Shown here: positions 45,442 to 53,630 of the stretch, in pieces
Layout: the number at the start of each line of letters is the position of its first letter
How positions within the stretch are numbered: position 1 is the stretch's first letter
From: Acetoanaerobium noterae
GTDB taxonomy: Bacteria; Bacillota; Clostridia; Peptostreptococcales; Filifactoraceae
Assembly (NCBI RefSeq): GCF_900168025.1
Contig: NZ_FUYN01000001.1
Location: 620,001 to 684,000 of the forward strand
Direction of reading: 5' to 3'
Length of the DNA: 64,000 nt
Notes under the pieces: model-generated
What the model saw: the letters and a program-made list of their open reading frames with translations, nothing else
The model's database searches: none
What the model was told of the DNA's origin: nothing
Position numbers and translations under genes: made by a program

Positions 45442-46434
45442 ATGATACATGTTGTAAATACAAGTAATAACCCGTTTTTCAACCATGCCCTAGAAGAATA
45501 TTTTTTATCAGAATATGATGAAGAAATATTCACTATCTGGATAAACCGCCCATCTATATTGATTGGAAGAAATCAAAATACCTTTGCTGAAATCAATTCA
45601 GCTTATGTAAGCGAAAATAACATCGATGTTGTTAGAAGACTTTCAGGTGGGGGCGCAGTTTATAACGACCTAGGAAATATGAACTTTACATTCATATCAA
45701 AAAAATCAGACGACCACTCTTTCAGCCGTTTTGCTAGTCCTGTAATCGACGCTCTTAAGTCCTTAGATGTAGATGCCCAGTTCACAGGCAGGAATGATAT
45801 AACAATTGAAGGTAAAAAAATTTCAGGTAACGCACAGTATTTTTATGAGGATAAGGTGCTACACCATGGAACCTTACTCTATGATGTAAAGATGGATAAA
45901 TTGACAAAGGCACTAAATACTCACCCTCTTAAGTTCCAAAACAAAGCTGTAAAATCTGTATCTTCGAGGGTTGCAAATATAACAGATTATCTAGAAAACA
46001 AAATGGATTTACATGATTTTAAAACCTATCTTGAAAACTATATAAAAGATACATATTCAATAAAATCAAGCTATATACTTACATCCTCTGATATTGAAAA
46101 AATTGAAGAAATTGCTCAAAAACGCTTTAGAACAGCTTCTTGGAATTTCGGTAAAAATACAAGCTACAACATTTCAACGTCAACTATCGCTCCTTCAGGA
46201 ATTATAGATTTTAATTTTACTCTTGATAATACTGCTATTTCTTCTTTTAAAATTTTTGGAGATTTTTTTGGAGAAAGACCTATTGAAGACCTGGAGAATT
46301 TGATTTTGGGATTGGACTTAAAAAAAGAAATCATTTGTGAAGCTTTAGCTGATATAGATATATCTGATTTTATTATGGGAGTGGATAACAATACCTTTAT
46401 ATCTGCACTTTTTGAAACAAAATCTATGAAATAA
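45442..46434 (+). CDS. lplA: Lipoate-protein ligase A (second paralogue)
   Basis: The 330-residue protein resembles the copy at 31805 throughout: VVRRLSGGGAVYNDLGNMNF, ISGNAQYF, HHGTLLYD and the C-terminal accessory domain. It is followed 32 bases later by lipA and then a 5-formyltetrahydrofolate cyclo-ligase gene. That grouping links it to lipoylated GcvH of the glycine cleavage system, which produces 5,10-methylene-THF. The ribosome binding site AAAGGAGAT precedes the ATG. Confidence 0.93.
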   Translation: MIHVVNTSNNPFFNHALEEYFLSEYDEEIFTIWINRPSILIGRNQNTFAEINSAYVSENNIDVVRRLSGGGAVYNDLGNMNFTFISKKSDDHSFSRFASPVIDALKSLDVDAQFTGRNDITIEGKKISGNAQYFYEDKVLHHGTLLYDVKMDKLTKALNTHPLKFQNKAVKSVSSRVANITDYLENKMDLHDFKTYLENYIKDTYSIKSSYILTSSDIEKIEEIAQKRFRTASWNFGKNTSYNISTSTIAPSGIIDFNFTLDNTAISSFKIFGDFFGERPIEDLENLILGLDLKKEIICEALADIDISDFIMGVDNNTFISALFETKSMK

Positions 46435-46466
46435 TTAATCTACTTTATTACGTTAGGGGATATTTA

Positions 46467-47315
46467 ATGAAAAAACCAGACTGGTTAAAAGTAAAACTTC
46501 AAAACGGAGCTAAAACTCAAAATGTAAACAACATCCTAGGTAGTTTATCTCTAAATACTGTTTGCAGTGAAGCAAACTGTCCAAATAAGATGGAGTGTTT
46601 TGAAAGAGGAACTGCTACCTTTATGATATTAGGAAAAAACTGTACGCGAAACTGCAGATTTTGTAATGTTACTCAGGAATCTCCAGAGGAAGTAAATTTA
46701 GATGAAGCTAAAAACGTAGCTATGGCAGTTAAAAAATTAAAGCTACGTCATGCAGTGATAACCTCTGTTACTCGTGATGACTTAGCTGACCAAGGTGCAA
46801 ATCAGTTTGCAAAGGTTGTAAATGCTGTTCGCTTAGAAAATCCTAATGTGACAATTGAGCTTCTTATTCCTGATATGCAAGGCAAGAAGGATTGTCTAGA
46901 TATAGTTTTAAATTCAAACCCAGAAGTACTAAATCACAACATAGAAACTGTTAAGGAGCTTTACTTCGATGTAAGACCTATGGCAGATTTCAAAAGGTCA
47001 CTAGAAGTACTTGAGTATTCTAAAAAAATAAAACCTAAAATATATACAAAATCTGGTTTAATGCTTGGGCTAGGAGAAAAAAGCGACCAAGTAGTAGAAA
47101 CCTTAAAATGTCTGCGTAGTGTGGATTGTGATATACTCACTCTAGGTCAGTATTTACAGCCTTCTTCTAAGCATATAAAAGTAAAGGAATATGTCTCTCC
47201 AGCACAGTTTGATGAATACAAGGCTATAGCTTCAGATTTAGGTTTCAAAAGCATTGCTTCTGCTCCACTTGTTCGCAGTTCATATTTTGCAGAAGATTTG
47301 ATAGATTCTTTTTAA
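46467..47315 (+). CDS. lipA: Lipoyl synthase LipA
   Basis: The 282-residue radical-SAM enzyme inserts two sulfurs into protein-bound octanoate. The auxiliary cluster motif CSEANCPNKMEC and the radical-SAM CTRNCRFC are both present, and the C-terminal RSSY supplies the serine ligand of the auxiliary cluster. It shares an operon with lplA, so the cell can use scavenged lipoate and also make lipoyl groups. No lipB is visible here; the ligase may supply octanoylation. Confidence 0.97.
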   Translation: MKKPDWLKVKLQNGAKTQNVNNILGSLSLNTVCSEANCPNKMECFERGTATFMILGKNCTRNCRFCNVTQESPEEVNLDEAKNVAMAVKKLKLRHAVITSVTRDDLADQGANQFAKVVNAVRLENPNVTIELLIPDMQGKKDCLDIVLNSNPEVLNHNIETVKELYFDVRPMADFKRSLEVLEYSKKIKPKIYTKSGLMLGLGEKSDQVVETLKCLRSVDCDILTLGQYLQPSSKHIKVKEYVSPAQFDEYKAIASDLGFKSIASAPLVRSSYFAEDLIDSF

Positions 47316-47333
47316 TTAAGAGGAGGATTTAAA

Positions 47334-47912
47334 TTGGAAAACTTGCTAAATGATAAAAAGGCTTTTAGAAAAATGGCTCTAGATAAGCGTAATACCTTAA
47401 GAGCAGAAGAAATACAGGAAAAATCTGCTTTAATAAAAACACATCTTGAAAATCTAGATTCATATCAAAAGTCTAATACTGTGATGGTTTACTTAAATTT
47501 CAGAAGCGAAGTTCTCACTGATGAATTGATTGAAAATCTCTTTAAGCAAGGTAAAAAAGTGGTTGTTCCTATCTCAATTAAAGGCACTAGAACATTACTG
47601 CTTTCAGAAATTAAAAGTCTATCAGATGATTTGGAACTAGATTTTTACAATATCAGAGTACCAAAAAAAGAATCAATAAAAGAAGTCTCCCCAGCTGATA
47701 TAGATTTTGTTATAACCCCAGGTGTCGCTTTTTCAAAGGATAAGTATAGAATGGGATACGGCGGAGGATATTATGATACCTTCATCGAAAAGCTGCGAGC
47801 TGATGCATTAACCTGTGCACTGGCTTTTGATGTTCAAATCTTTGATAAAATACCAAAGGAAGAGCATGATAAGCAAATGGATTATGTAATTACTGAAAAT
47901 GGATCTATTTGA
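47334..47912 (+). CDS. 5-formyltetrahydrofolate cyclo-ligase
   Basis: The 192-residue enzyme converts 5-formyl-THF to 5,10-methenyl-THF with ATP. The family signature RMGYGGGYYDTFI is near residue 145, and KKALDKRN-like basic residues are at the start. The start codon is TTG with AGGAGG 7 bases upstream. It is the third gene of the lplA-lipA operon, linking lipoate and one-carbon metabolism. Confidence 0.94.
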   Translation: MENLLNDKKAFRKMALDKRNTLRAEEIQEKSALIKTHLENLDSYQKSNTVMVYLNFRSEVLTDELIENLFKQGKKVVVPISIKGTRTLLLSEIKSLSDDLELDFYNIRVPKKESIKEVSPADIDFVITPGVAFSKDKYRMGYGGGYYDTFIEKLRADALTCALAFDVQIFDKIPKEEHDKQMDYVITENGSI

Positions 47913-47999
47913 CAAAGTATTACATAATTTGGATATTTTTAGTAGATAATTACAGTTTGATTAAATATTCTAAATTTACAATTTTTTTATAAAAAAGTA

Positions 48000-48028
48000 T
48001 TGCCAAGCTAATATTTATGCAATATAAT
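48000..48028 (+). promoter_or_regulatory. Strong SigA promoter of a small-ORF transcription unit
   Basis: TTGCCA (48000-48005) and a perfect TATAAT (48023-48028) are 17 bases apart. The expected start is ~35 bases before a small ORF with a GAGGGAGGT ribosome binding site. Confidence 0.8.
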
Positions 48029-48070
48029 TTTCAGTGTAGAAAATAATTTTGAGAGGGAGGTACTGTAAAA

Positions 48071-48139
48071 ATGATTAAAACTAACGTCTACAGCGAAATC
48101 AAAACTTTATATTTTTATAGTACTGTTGTCTTTATATAG
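48071..48139 (+). CDS. 22-codon leader-like ORF
   Basis: An ATG 10 bases after GAGGGAGGT opens a 22-residue frame (MIKTNVYSEIKTLYFYSTVV followed by FI). It sits between a strong promoter and a terminator, as leader peptides do. The hydrophobic TVVFI end recalls stalling motifs of macrolide-resistance leaders, but I know no exact match. It has no runs of one codon type that would suggest amino-acid attenuation. Confidence 0.5.
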   Translation: MIKTNVYSEIKTLYFYSTVVFI

Positions 48140-48184
48140 ATAGACTTTAGAATGAATTTTCTATTGTGAATTTATGTTTATATT

Positions 48185-48214
48185 GACCGCAGTCTATATT
48201 ACTGCGGTCTTTTT
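48185..48214 (+). terminator. First terminator/attenuator after the 22-codon ORF
   Basis: GACCGCAGT and ACTGCGGTC (9 bp, perfect, 7-base loop) are followed by TTTTT. Confidence 0.9.
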
Positions 48215-48258
48215 ATGTGTTTTTCCACATGAGAATTACTTGTGTGGCTTACCATGTC

Positions 48259-48289
48259 AAAAAAGACCAAGCAAAGCTATGGTCTTTTT
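48259..48289 (+). terminator. Second terminator/attenuator, before the three small ORFs
   Basis: AAAAAGACCA and TGGTCTTTTT with an inner AGC/GCT pair form a hairpin with a T run. It ends ~25 bases before an AAAGGAG ribosome binding site. Confidence 0.8.
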
Positions 48290-48325
48290 ATTTTTATATA
48301 AATAAACGAAAGGAGTGTTAGTATT

Positions 48326-48367
48326 ATGAGCATTACATTATTTGTTAAAAGGGTGACTATGAGATGA
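48326..48367 (+). CDS. Small ORF 1 (13 residues), translationally coupled to ORF 2
   Basis: The ATG follows AAAGGAGTGTTAGTATT and encodes MSITLFVKRVTMR. Its stop codon overlaps the start of the next ORF as ATGA, the usual coupling arrangement. The function is unknown. Confidence 0.4.
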   Translation: MSITLFVKRVTMR

Positions 48368-48468
48368 TGAATTCATTTGTCACTAAGAAGCAAGGTATTA
48401 ATTATCAAGCCAGTCAATCAATTTTTAAAAGAAAGAATATGAGGAGGAATACTACATGTCATCTATGA
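48364..48468 (+). CDS. Small ORF 2 (34 residues)
   Basis: It starts in the ATGA overlap with ORF 1 and ends 13 bases inside ORF 3, so all three are linked. The peptide is basic and polar (SFVTKKQGINYQASQSIFKR). It also contains the ribosome binding site of ORF 3. It may exist only to carry ribosomes to ORF 3. Confidence 0.35.
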   Translation: MMNSFVTKKQGINYQASQSIFKRKNMRRNTTCHL

Positions 48469-48632
48469 ACGTTGCTTTTTCACTAAGCTCATTAAGATTT
48501 GATATAAAAATTTCAAAAAGAGCGAAGGATGAAAAAAATCTAGAAAAAATATATAAGCATGAAAAAAGAATGAATGAAATTCTTGAACAACAAAGAATTC
48601 ATCAAGCGACATTTTTAACACATCGCTTCTAA
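48456..48632 (+). CDS. Small basic protein of 58 residues, unknown function
   Basis: An excellent ribosome binding site (GAGGAGG) precedes the ATG by 8 bases. The 58-residue product starts MSSMNVAFSLSSLRFDIKIS and continues as a highly charged, probably helical stretch (KRAKDEKNLEKIYKHEKRMN, then EILEQQRIHQ). It ends TFLTHRF. No signal peptide or membrane segment is seen. Size, charge and the elaborate leader suggest a regulated small protein acting on RNA, ribosomes or another protein. I do not recognise a family. Confidence 0.6.
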   Translation: MSSMNVAFSLSSLRFDIKISKRAKDEKNLEKIYKHEKRMNEILEQQRIHQATFLTHRF

Positions 48633-48663
48633 TTTAAAAAGAGAAGTTGGTAGTTACAGAAAG

Positions 48664-48693
48664 AAGGTAGCATTAATTTGCTACCTTTTTTTA
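48664..48693 (+). terminator. Terminator of the small-ORF transcription unit
   Basis: AAGGTAGC and GCTACCTT are followed by TTTTT. It also separates this unit from the convergent 14-gene operon, which ends at 48763. Confidence 0.88.
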
Positions 48694-48762
48694 CTGTGAT
48701 TACTAGGCAAATAAGCAAGCTTTAATTTAAATAGCCTTTATCCTCTATTAAAAAAAATTATT

Positions 48763-49377
48763 CTAAACTGAACGCCTGTTTTTGATTCTAATAAGTGCAT
48801 TCTCGCTTTCTCTTATGACAACTTCTTCACTCAATTTCAGGTCTGTTAATAATATCTGCATTAATTTATCCGAAAAATCAATTTTCCACTTACTTTCAGG
48901 ATAATATGTCATAGCAAAAGCCAGTAAATTGCCTATATCTGTTTCCACATTACCTTGATTCACCTCTTCAAAGTCTATACCAAAAACTTCATTTTCCTTT
49001 ATAATAAAGTTTCTAAAATTTACATCCCCAAGCATAATGTCATTTTTATAATAATTTTTAGTGACAAAGTAAAAAGCTTTCATCCATTGGCTCAGCTTTT
49101 TAAGCATAGCTTCATAGCTCTTAGAATCTTCTCTTTCAGCTTTTTCATACCAGTCTAATAAAGTAACGTCTCCCAAGTCTTCTAGTATCAGAGTATTTTT
49201 ATAAGCTTTAATTATCTTTGGAACATTACACCCTTTTTTATTCAAAAGCTCTAATATCTCAATTTCAATTTCCATATTTTTAGGTTCATAAAATATTTTT
49301 TCTATATAGCTCTTTCCATCTTCAATAACTCTATGTACTTGATTTTTTTTACTTATAAGTCTCGTTTTCGTATACAT
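48763..49377 (-). CDS. Small kinase-like protein (RIO/Bud32/APH fold)
   Basis: The 204-residue protein shows kinase-like elements: an N-terminal lobe (HRVIEDGKSYIEKIFYEPKN with a possible ATP-site Lys), LILEDLGDVTLLDW in the hinge, the catalytic-loop-like LGDVNFRNFII, and a metal-binding Asp in GIDFEEV. It is smaller than aminoglycoside kinases and closer to Bud32/RIO/lipopolysaccharide-kinase folds. It is the last gene of the riboswitch operon and overlaps mobB by 25 bases. A role in phosphorylating a cofactor precursor or sugar is open. Confidence 0.72.
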   Translation of the reverse strand: MYTKTRLISKKNQVHRVIEDGKSYIEKIFYEPKNMEIEIEILELLNKKGCNVPKIIKAYKNTLILEDLGDVTLLDWYEKAEREDSKSYEAMLKKLSQWMKAFYFVTKNYYKNDIMLGDVNFRNFIIKENEVFGIDFEEVNQGNVETDIGNLLAFAMTYYPESKWKIDFSDKLMQILLTDLKLSEEVVIRESENALIRIKNRRSV

Positions 49378-50027
49378 ATACCCGTATCCTCATTCTCTAT
49401 ATGTAAGCCTAACTCTTTTGTCATAACTTGCATAGTATGACATAACAGCTCTTGTAATTCTGCTGATATATTAACTTCCTTGCCCCCAATTACAACCTTA
49501 TATCTCGCTTCTTTTTTATCTTGAAAAAATTCAATTGCATTTTTCTCGATTAAATCAACGAGCTTTTGAATATGAGTTATTCCATTTATTGAAGGTATAT
49601 CTTTATACATATCAAGTTCACTAGATACTCTGCCTGATATAGCAAAAACAGTTTCATCCAACCTATCTTCAATTCCATTTATATTGTGAGCTGTTAAAAT
49701 TTTAGGAATAGATTTCTCCCTGACTCCTTCCAAAATTACATAATCATGGTTATAAAATGATAGAATTTTAGCTAGGCTCAATTTCTCTTGAAACAAAATA
49801 TCAGTCTCATTTTCTCCTCTTGCTGTAACTAGCTGTGAGCCAGCTTTTTTATGTCTATCTGTATTGGTGCCTTCTACATCCATCTTAAAGTTATGAAAAT
49901 GGATTTCCTTTACAGTTCCTACCGTATAGTTCCTTAATCTGAGTTCCTTAATAATATTTTCTATCGTTGTAGTTTTTCCTGAATCTGTTATACCTATGAC
50001 CGATACTACTTTCATATTACACCTCAT
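49353..50027 (-). CDS. mobB: MobB-type molybdopterin-guanine dinucleotide biosynthesis protein
   Basis: The 224-residue P-loop protein has Walker A SVIGITDSGKTTTIENII at the start, then VGTVKEIHFHNFKMDVEGTNTDRHKKAGS and the LVTARGENET stretch typical of MobB, with a ~60-residue C-terminal extension. MobB binds GTP and assists the dinucleotide step of molybdenum or tungsten cofactor maturation. It is the only recognised cofactor-biosynthesis gene in the operon, and it ties the operon to the riboswitch at its start. The gene is directly adjacent to the ECF T-component gene. Confidence 0.92.
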   Translation of the reverse strand: MRCNMKVVSVIGITDSGKTTTIENIIKELRLRNYTVGTVKEIHFHNFKMDVEGTNTDRHKKAGSQLVTARGENETDILFQEKLSLAKILSFYNHDYVILEGVREKSIPKILTAHNINGIEDRLDETVFAISGRVSSELDMYKDIPSINGITHIQKLVDLIEKNAIEFFQDKKEARYKVVIGGKEVNISAELQELLCHTMQVMTKELGLHIENEDTGICIRKRDL

Positions 50028-50756
50028 TTAAAAAATGATGATAAATGTCCAAGCTCCTATTAAACTTATTGTAATTATTAAATAATCAATTTTATTCATT
50101 TTAAGTATTTTATAGCTAGACCTTTTAGGATATGCTCTAAAAGCTTTCATTTCCATAGCAGTTGCAAGCTCTCTTGCCCTTAGGATTGAATTTGCCGTAA
50201 TTGGCAAAAGCAAATATTTATAGGTCAGCAGTTTTTCTTTTAGCTTTATTTTTTTTAGGTCGATTCCTCGAAGCTGTAAAGCAACTACCAGATCTCTCAT
50301 CTCATCTTTAAATAGTGGCAAAAATCTAATTGAAATAGATACCATAAAGGCAATTTCATAGGGCAGTCCCATCTGTATCAATGCTTGTATTATTTCTCTG
50401 CTCGTTGATGTAGTAAGTATTACTGATGATACGATTATTATCATTAGCCTTAAAATAAATTCTGTAGCTTTCATAATCCCAATATCAGTTAAGAGACTTA
50501 CACTCCCTAGACTTATTACTGAATTGCCTTCCTTTATAAATATACTTTGTATTATTGCTATAACAAGAATTAGTCCTAGCAATTTTTTTAGTCTTGATAC
50601 TACTGAAATAAAATTACTATTTAAAGCTAAGGCTATTAGAATTGCTACAGACAAAATAATTACTAAGCTTAGCAAATCTTTATATATCAAACCCAAAGTT
50701 GATAATAGAGCAACTATTGCAAGTTTTGTTCTTGGATCTATATTAATTTGCTTCAT
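50028..50756 (-). CDS. ECF transporter T component (CbiQ/EcfT family)
   Basis: The 242-residue protein has a MKQINIDPRTKLAIVALLS start, five to six membrane segments and the two cytosolic coupling motifs, ALQLRGID and AFRAYPKRSSY, that contact the ATPases. With two ATPase genes and an S-component gene in the same operon it makes a complete dedicated (group I) ECF importer. It overlaps the upstream ATPase gene by 14 bases. Confidence 0.93.
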   Translation of the reverse strand: MKQINIDPRTKLAIVALLSTLGLIYKDLLSLVIILSVAILIALALNSNFISVVSRLKKLLGLILVIAIIQSIFIKEGNSVISLGSVSLLTDIGIMKATEFILRLMIIIVSSVILTTSTSREIIQALIQMGLPYEIAFMVSISIRFLPLFKDEMRDLVVALQLRGIDLKKIKLKEKLLTYKYLLLPITANSILRARELATAMEMKAFRAYPKRSSYKILKMNKIDYLIITISLIGAWTFIIIF

Positions 50757-51417
50757 CCTTTACAATTCGACCCCCATCCAAGTGGATTACGCGCTCACCG
50801 TGCTCTTTTATAAAATTTTTGTCATGAGTTATGATAAGTTTTCCAACATTTTTTTCTTCAAGCTTATTTAAAATCATAGAAAGGTTTATAATTTTATCTT
50901 TATCTAGAGAGGCTGTGGGTTCGTCCAAAATAAGATATTTTGGATTGCTCATTAAAGCTGAAGCTATAGCAAGCCTTTTTTTCTCTCCATAGCTTAAAAA
51001 AAATGGATAAACGTCTCTTGCTTTTTCTAAAGCAAATAGTTCTATCATTTCTTCTGCCTTTTCCATCACCGCTTCCTTTTTTTCTCCTTTTAAGAGCTGA
51101 GCAAAGGTAAGCTCATCTATCACAGAAGTAGTAAAAAGCTGTCTTTCTGGATATTGAAAGACATATCCTATACCTTGACCTATTTCAGAAAGAGTCATGT
51201 TTTTCGAATTGTCTCCAAATAAAATAATATCTCCTTCAAGTGGTTTTAAAATTCCCATGATAAGCTTGCTCAAGGTTGTCTTTCCCGAACCATTATTCCC
51301 TGTGATAACCGTTGTCCTTTTGCAATCTAATTGCAAAGAAAATTTTTCAAATAGCTTTTTATCTTTATGATATTGATATTTCATATTTTTTATTTCAATT
51401 AGATTATCCATAATCAT
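50743..51417 (-). CDS. ECF transporter ATPase (second)
   Basis: The 224-residue ABC ATPase has Walker A GNNGSGKTTL, FQYPERQLF (the Q-loop form typical of EcfA), signature LSYGEKKRLAI, Walker B LILDEPTASLD and the switch His in ITHDKN. It pairs with the ATPase encoded 2 bases upstream. The signature has Tyr in place of the usual Gly, which is common in one EcfA type. Confidence 0.93.
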   Translation of the reverse strand: MIMDNLIEIKNMKYQYHKDKKLFEKFSLQLDCKRTTVITGNNGSGKTTLSKLIMGILKPLEGDIILFGDNSKNMTLSEIGQGIGYVFQYPERQLFTTSVIDELTFAQLLKGEKKEAVMEKAEEMIELFALEKARDVYPFFLSYGEKKRLAIASALMSNPKYLILDEPTASLDKDKIINLSMILNKLEEKNVGKLIITHDKNFIKEHGERVIHLDGGRIVKDEAN

Positions 51418-51419
51418 CC

Positions 51420-52067
51420 CTAAATATATATTATATTATCTGCAATTTTTATATTTTCCATATCATGATCTACCATAATTATTGTTGTTCCTTCTCCCTT
51501 TAACTTAACAAGTATATCTTTAATAACCTCTTTTTTTTCTTCATCAATCCATGACATAATCTCATCACATATTAGTATTTTAGGCTTCATCATCAGAACT
51601 GATGCCATTGCAATAAGTTGCTGTTGGCCTCCTGATAAATTATTTGGATTATCATACCTATATGCTTGCATATCTATTAGTTTAAGGATTTCGTCTATTC
51701 TCTTTCCGATTTCATTTCTATCTACACATAAATTCTCTGGCCCAAATGCCAGTTCATCTTCAATAGTGGGTGAAAATAGCTGAGTTGATGGATTTTGAAA
51801 TATAATGCCAACTCTAGAAGCAACTTCAGCTAGAGCTATATTATTTATATTTTCCCCAAACAACAGCACTTCTCCTGAAATATCTCCTTGATATAGTTTG
51901 GGAATAAGACCACAGATGCACTTACATAAGGTGCTTTTCCCACTGCCACTTTCTCCTAAAATTGCAGTTATTTCTCCTTCTTTTATATTTATAGATAGAT
52001 TGCTTAGTATATACTCTTTTGAGTCCTTATACTTAAAGCTTAAATTCAGAATTTTAATAGCCATCAT
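51420..52067 (-). CDS. ECF transporter ATPase (first)
   Basis: The ~215-residue ABC ATPase has Walker A GESGSGKSTL, FQNPSTQLFSPTIEDELAFGPEN (EcfA-type), signature LSGGQQQLIA, Walker B ILICDEIMSWID and the switch His in MVDHDM. The start at 52067 lies in an ATGA overlap with the upstream gene's stop codon, implying translational coupling; a longer in-frame ATG at 52100 is less likely. Confidence 0.93.
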   Translation of the reverse strand: MMAIKILNLSFKYKDSKEYILSNLSINIKEGEITAILGESGSGKSTLCKCICGLIPKLYQGDISGEVLLFGENINNIALAEVASRVGIIFQNPSTQLFSPTIEDELAFGPENLCVDRNEIGKRIDEILKLIDMQAYRYDNPNNLSGGQQQLIAMASVLMMKPKILICDEIMSWIDEEKKEVIKDILVKLKGEGTTIIMVDHDMENIKIADNIIYI

Positions 52068-52585
52068 TTTACACACTCGATTCTTGTAAGCCATTTGCAT
52101 CTTCTGTTGCTAAAATCATCAGCTACTACTATAGATTCGTAAGGGCCTCTTCCTCCATTTTCTTTACTTCCCAGATAGCTATCATCCTCTTTAAAAACAA
52201 TATAAACATGGTTATTCTTAAGTATCTCCTCAGTAGTATAGGCTACTGAATAATTGTCCATTCCACTAAGTACTAAAGCCGAGCTTTCATCTAAATCTAT
52301 TTGGTAATGGGATAATATATTTTTCAACTGTACACCAGTATACTTATGGTTTGTTGGATTGGTAGAAGATGTATCTAGTACTGAGGTAAACTCTTCTTCT
52401 CCTATCTCCATCAAGTCATTTAATCCTATCAAATATTCCTGCTGATTTGCCAAAAGCAGAATCTCAGCGTTTTCTAATAATTTTTTTTGCTCTTCGATAT
52501 TTGGCTGATTCAATTTCAAAGATATCCAAACGGCCACGAATAGGCACAAAAATATACAAATTACAGCGAAGTTTTTTTTGTGCAT
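52064..52585 (-). CDS. Membrane-anchored SUOX-fold (molybdopterin-binding-like) domain protein
   Basis: The 173-residue protein has one N-terminal membrane segment (~5-25) and a ~140-residue domain of the sulfite-oxidase molybdopterin-binding type. The cues are HKYTGVQLKNILSHYQIDL, the SALVLSGMDNYSVAYTTEEI core, and GGRGPYESIVV near the end. The Cys that binds Mo in sulfite oxidase has no counterpart. It is stranded between the exported phosphodiesterase gene and the ECF ATPase genes. A ligand-binding role at the outer membrane face is inferred. Confidence 0.72.
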   Translation of the reverse strand: MHKKNFAVICIFLCLFVAVWISLKLNQPNIEEQKKLLENAEILLLANQQEYLIGLNDLMEIGEEEFTSVLDTSSTNPTNHKYTGVQLKNILSHYQIDLDESSALVLSGMDNYSVAYTTEEILKNNHVYIVFKEDDSYLGSKENGGRGPYESIVVADDFSNRRCKWLTRIECVK

Positions 52586-52586
52586 T

Positions 52587-53621
52587 TTATTGCTCCTTTT
52601 TAAAATAAGGTACTAGCATATCTTCTTGTATACAGCTTCCATGACTTCCACCATCTTCAAATTTATGCATCCCATGGTCTGCTGTCAATATTATTGGTCC
52701 ATTCCAGATGCTACTAAGTTCTTGAATATATCCATCGATTTGCTTTATATAATTCATGGTTTCTAAAGCTTGAGGCCCGTAAGCATGCCCTCTATCGTCA
52801 ATTCCATGAAAATGTACAAATATCAAATCGTACTCATCCTTAGCTACTGATTTTGCTGTTTCAAATATTTCGTCGTCTATATTTTTATCATTATTAGAAT
52901 CAACATGGAGTTTGGGTTCGATTTCAGTATCTAGAATTTTTATATCGGCTTCAAGCAGTATCGCTTGCTTTTTCTTGCTCAAAGCATAAGCAAACATACT
53001 ATCTACATTCATACTTCTAAAGCTTCTATCATGAACTCCGTTTATATTGGGATTTTCACCAGTTATAATGGCAGCAAACCCCGCATTCGTAACCGGTGTA
53101 TATACACTCAAAGCTTCATTTCTGTAATACTTGCTAATATATTCTATATAGTTGTTCTCTTTTGCATAGTTGTACTGATTAAGCGAGAATCCATCAAGCA
53201 ATATCACCATTACTTTTTCCTCAGAATCCAAATATTCTTTTGCATCGTAAAAAGCATCCCTTATACTGTACAAATTATCATGTAAATAAATGCCTACAAC
53301 ATCACTTATTATTTTATCTTTATAGGTTATATTTACTCCATTTGAATCACTTGAGAGATAAATATCAGCTGTAGTTTTTCTTACAGAACCATCTCCAGTT
53401 ATTATTGAAATATACTCACTACTTTCTTTAACCAGTTCTTTAAAATGTATTTTTTCTTTTGGCCTATAATTTTTAACCAAGTTCTCATCTTTATTAAATA
53501 CAGTTACTCCATTTAGCTCCAAAGAGTTATTCTTTTGTAATTTAGATTCAGAGCCGCAGCCCACAAGAAATAAATTCGAAATTATTAATGTTACTAGTAC
53601 AATTATCTTAGCTATCCTCAT
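52587..53621 (-). CDS. Exported lipoprotein of the nucleotide pyrophosphatase/alkaline phosphatase superfamily
   Basis: The 344-residue protein has a lipobox (LFLVGC, Cys 22) and an alkaline-phosphatase-superfamily domain. It shows a metal-site Asp in MVILLDGFS, the nucleophile Thr in YTPVTNAGFAAIITGENP, HFHGIDDRGHAYGP, and TADHGM plus GSHG near the end. NPP-type enzymes with a Thr nucleophile split pyrophosphate or phosphodiester bonds of nucleotides. On the cell surface it could release the mononucleotide from a dinucleotide cofactor such as MGD or MCD; that substrate is inference from the operon. Confidence 0.85.
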   Translation of the reverse strand: MRIAKIIVLVTLIISNLFLVGCGSESKLQKNNSLELNGVTVFNKDENLVKNYRPKEKIHFKELVKESSEYISIITGDGSVRKTTADIYLSSDSNGVNITYKDKIISDVVGIYLHDNLYSIRDAFYDAKEYLDSEEKVMVILLDGFSLNQYNYAKENNYIEYISKYYRNEALSVYTPVTNAGFAAIITGENPNINGVHDRSFRSMNVDSMFAYALSKKKQAILLEADIKILDTEIEPKLHVDSNNDKNIDDEIFETAKSVAKDEYDLIFVHFHGIDDRGHAYGPQALETMNYIKQIDGYIQELSSIWNGPIILTADHGMHKFEDGGSHGSCIQEDMLVPYFKKEQ

Positions 53622-53630
53622 TGTACACCT

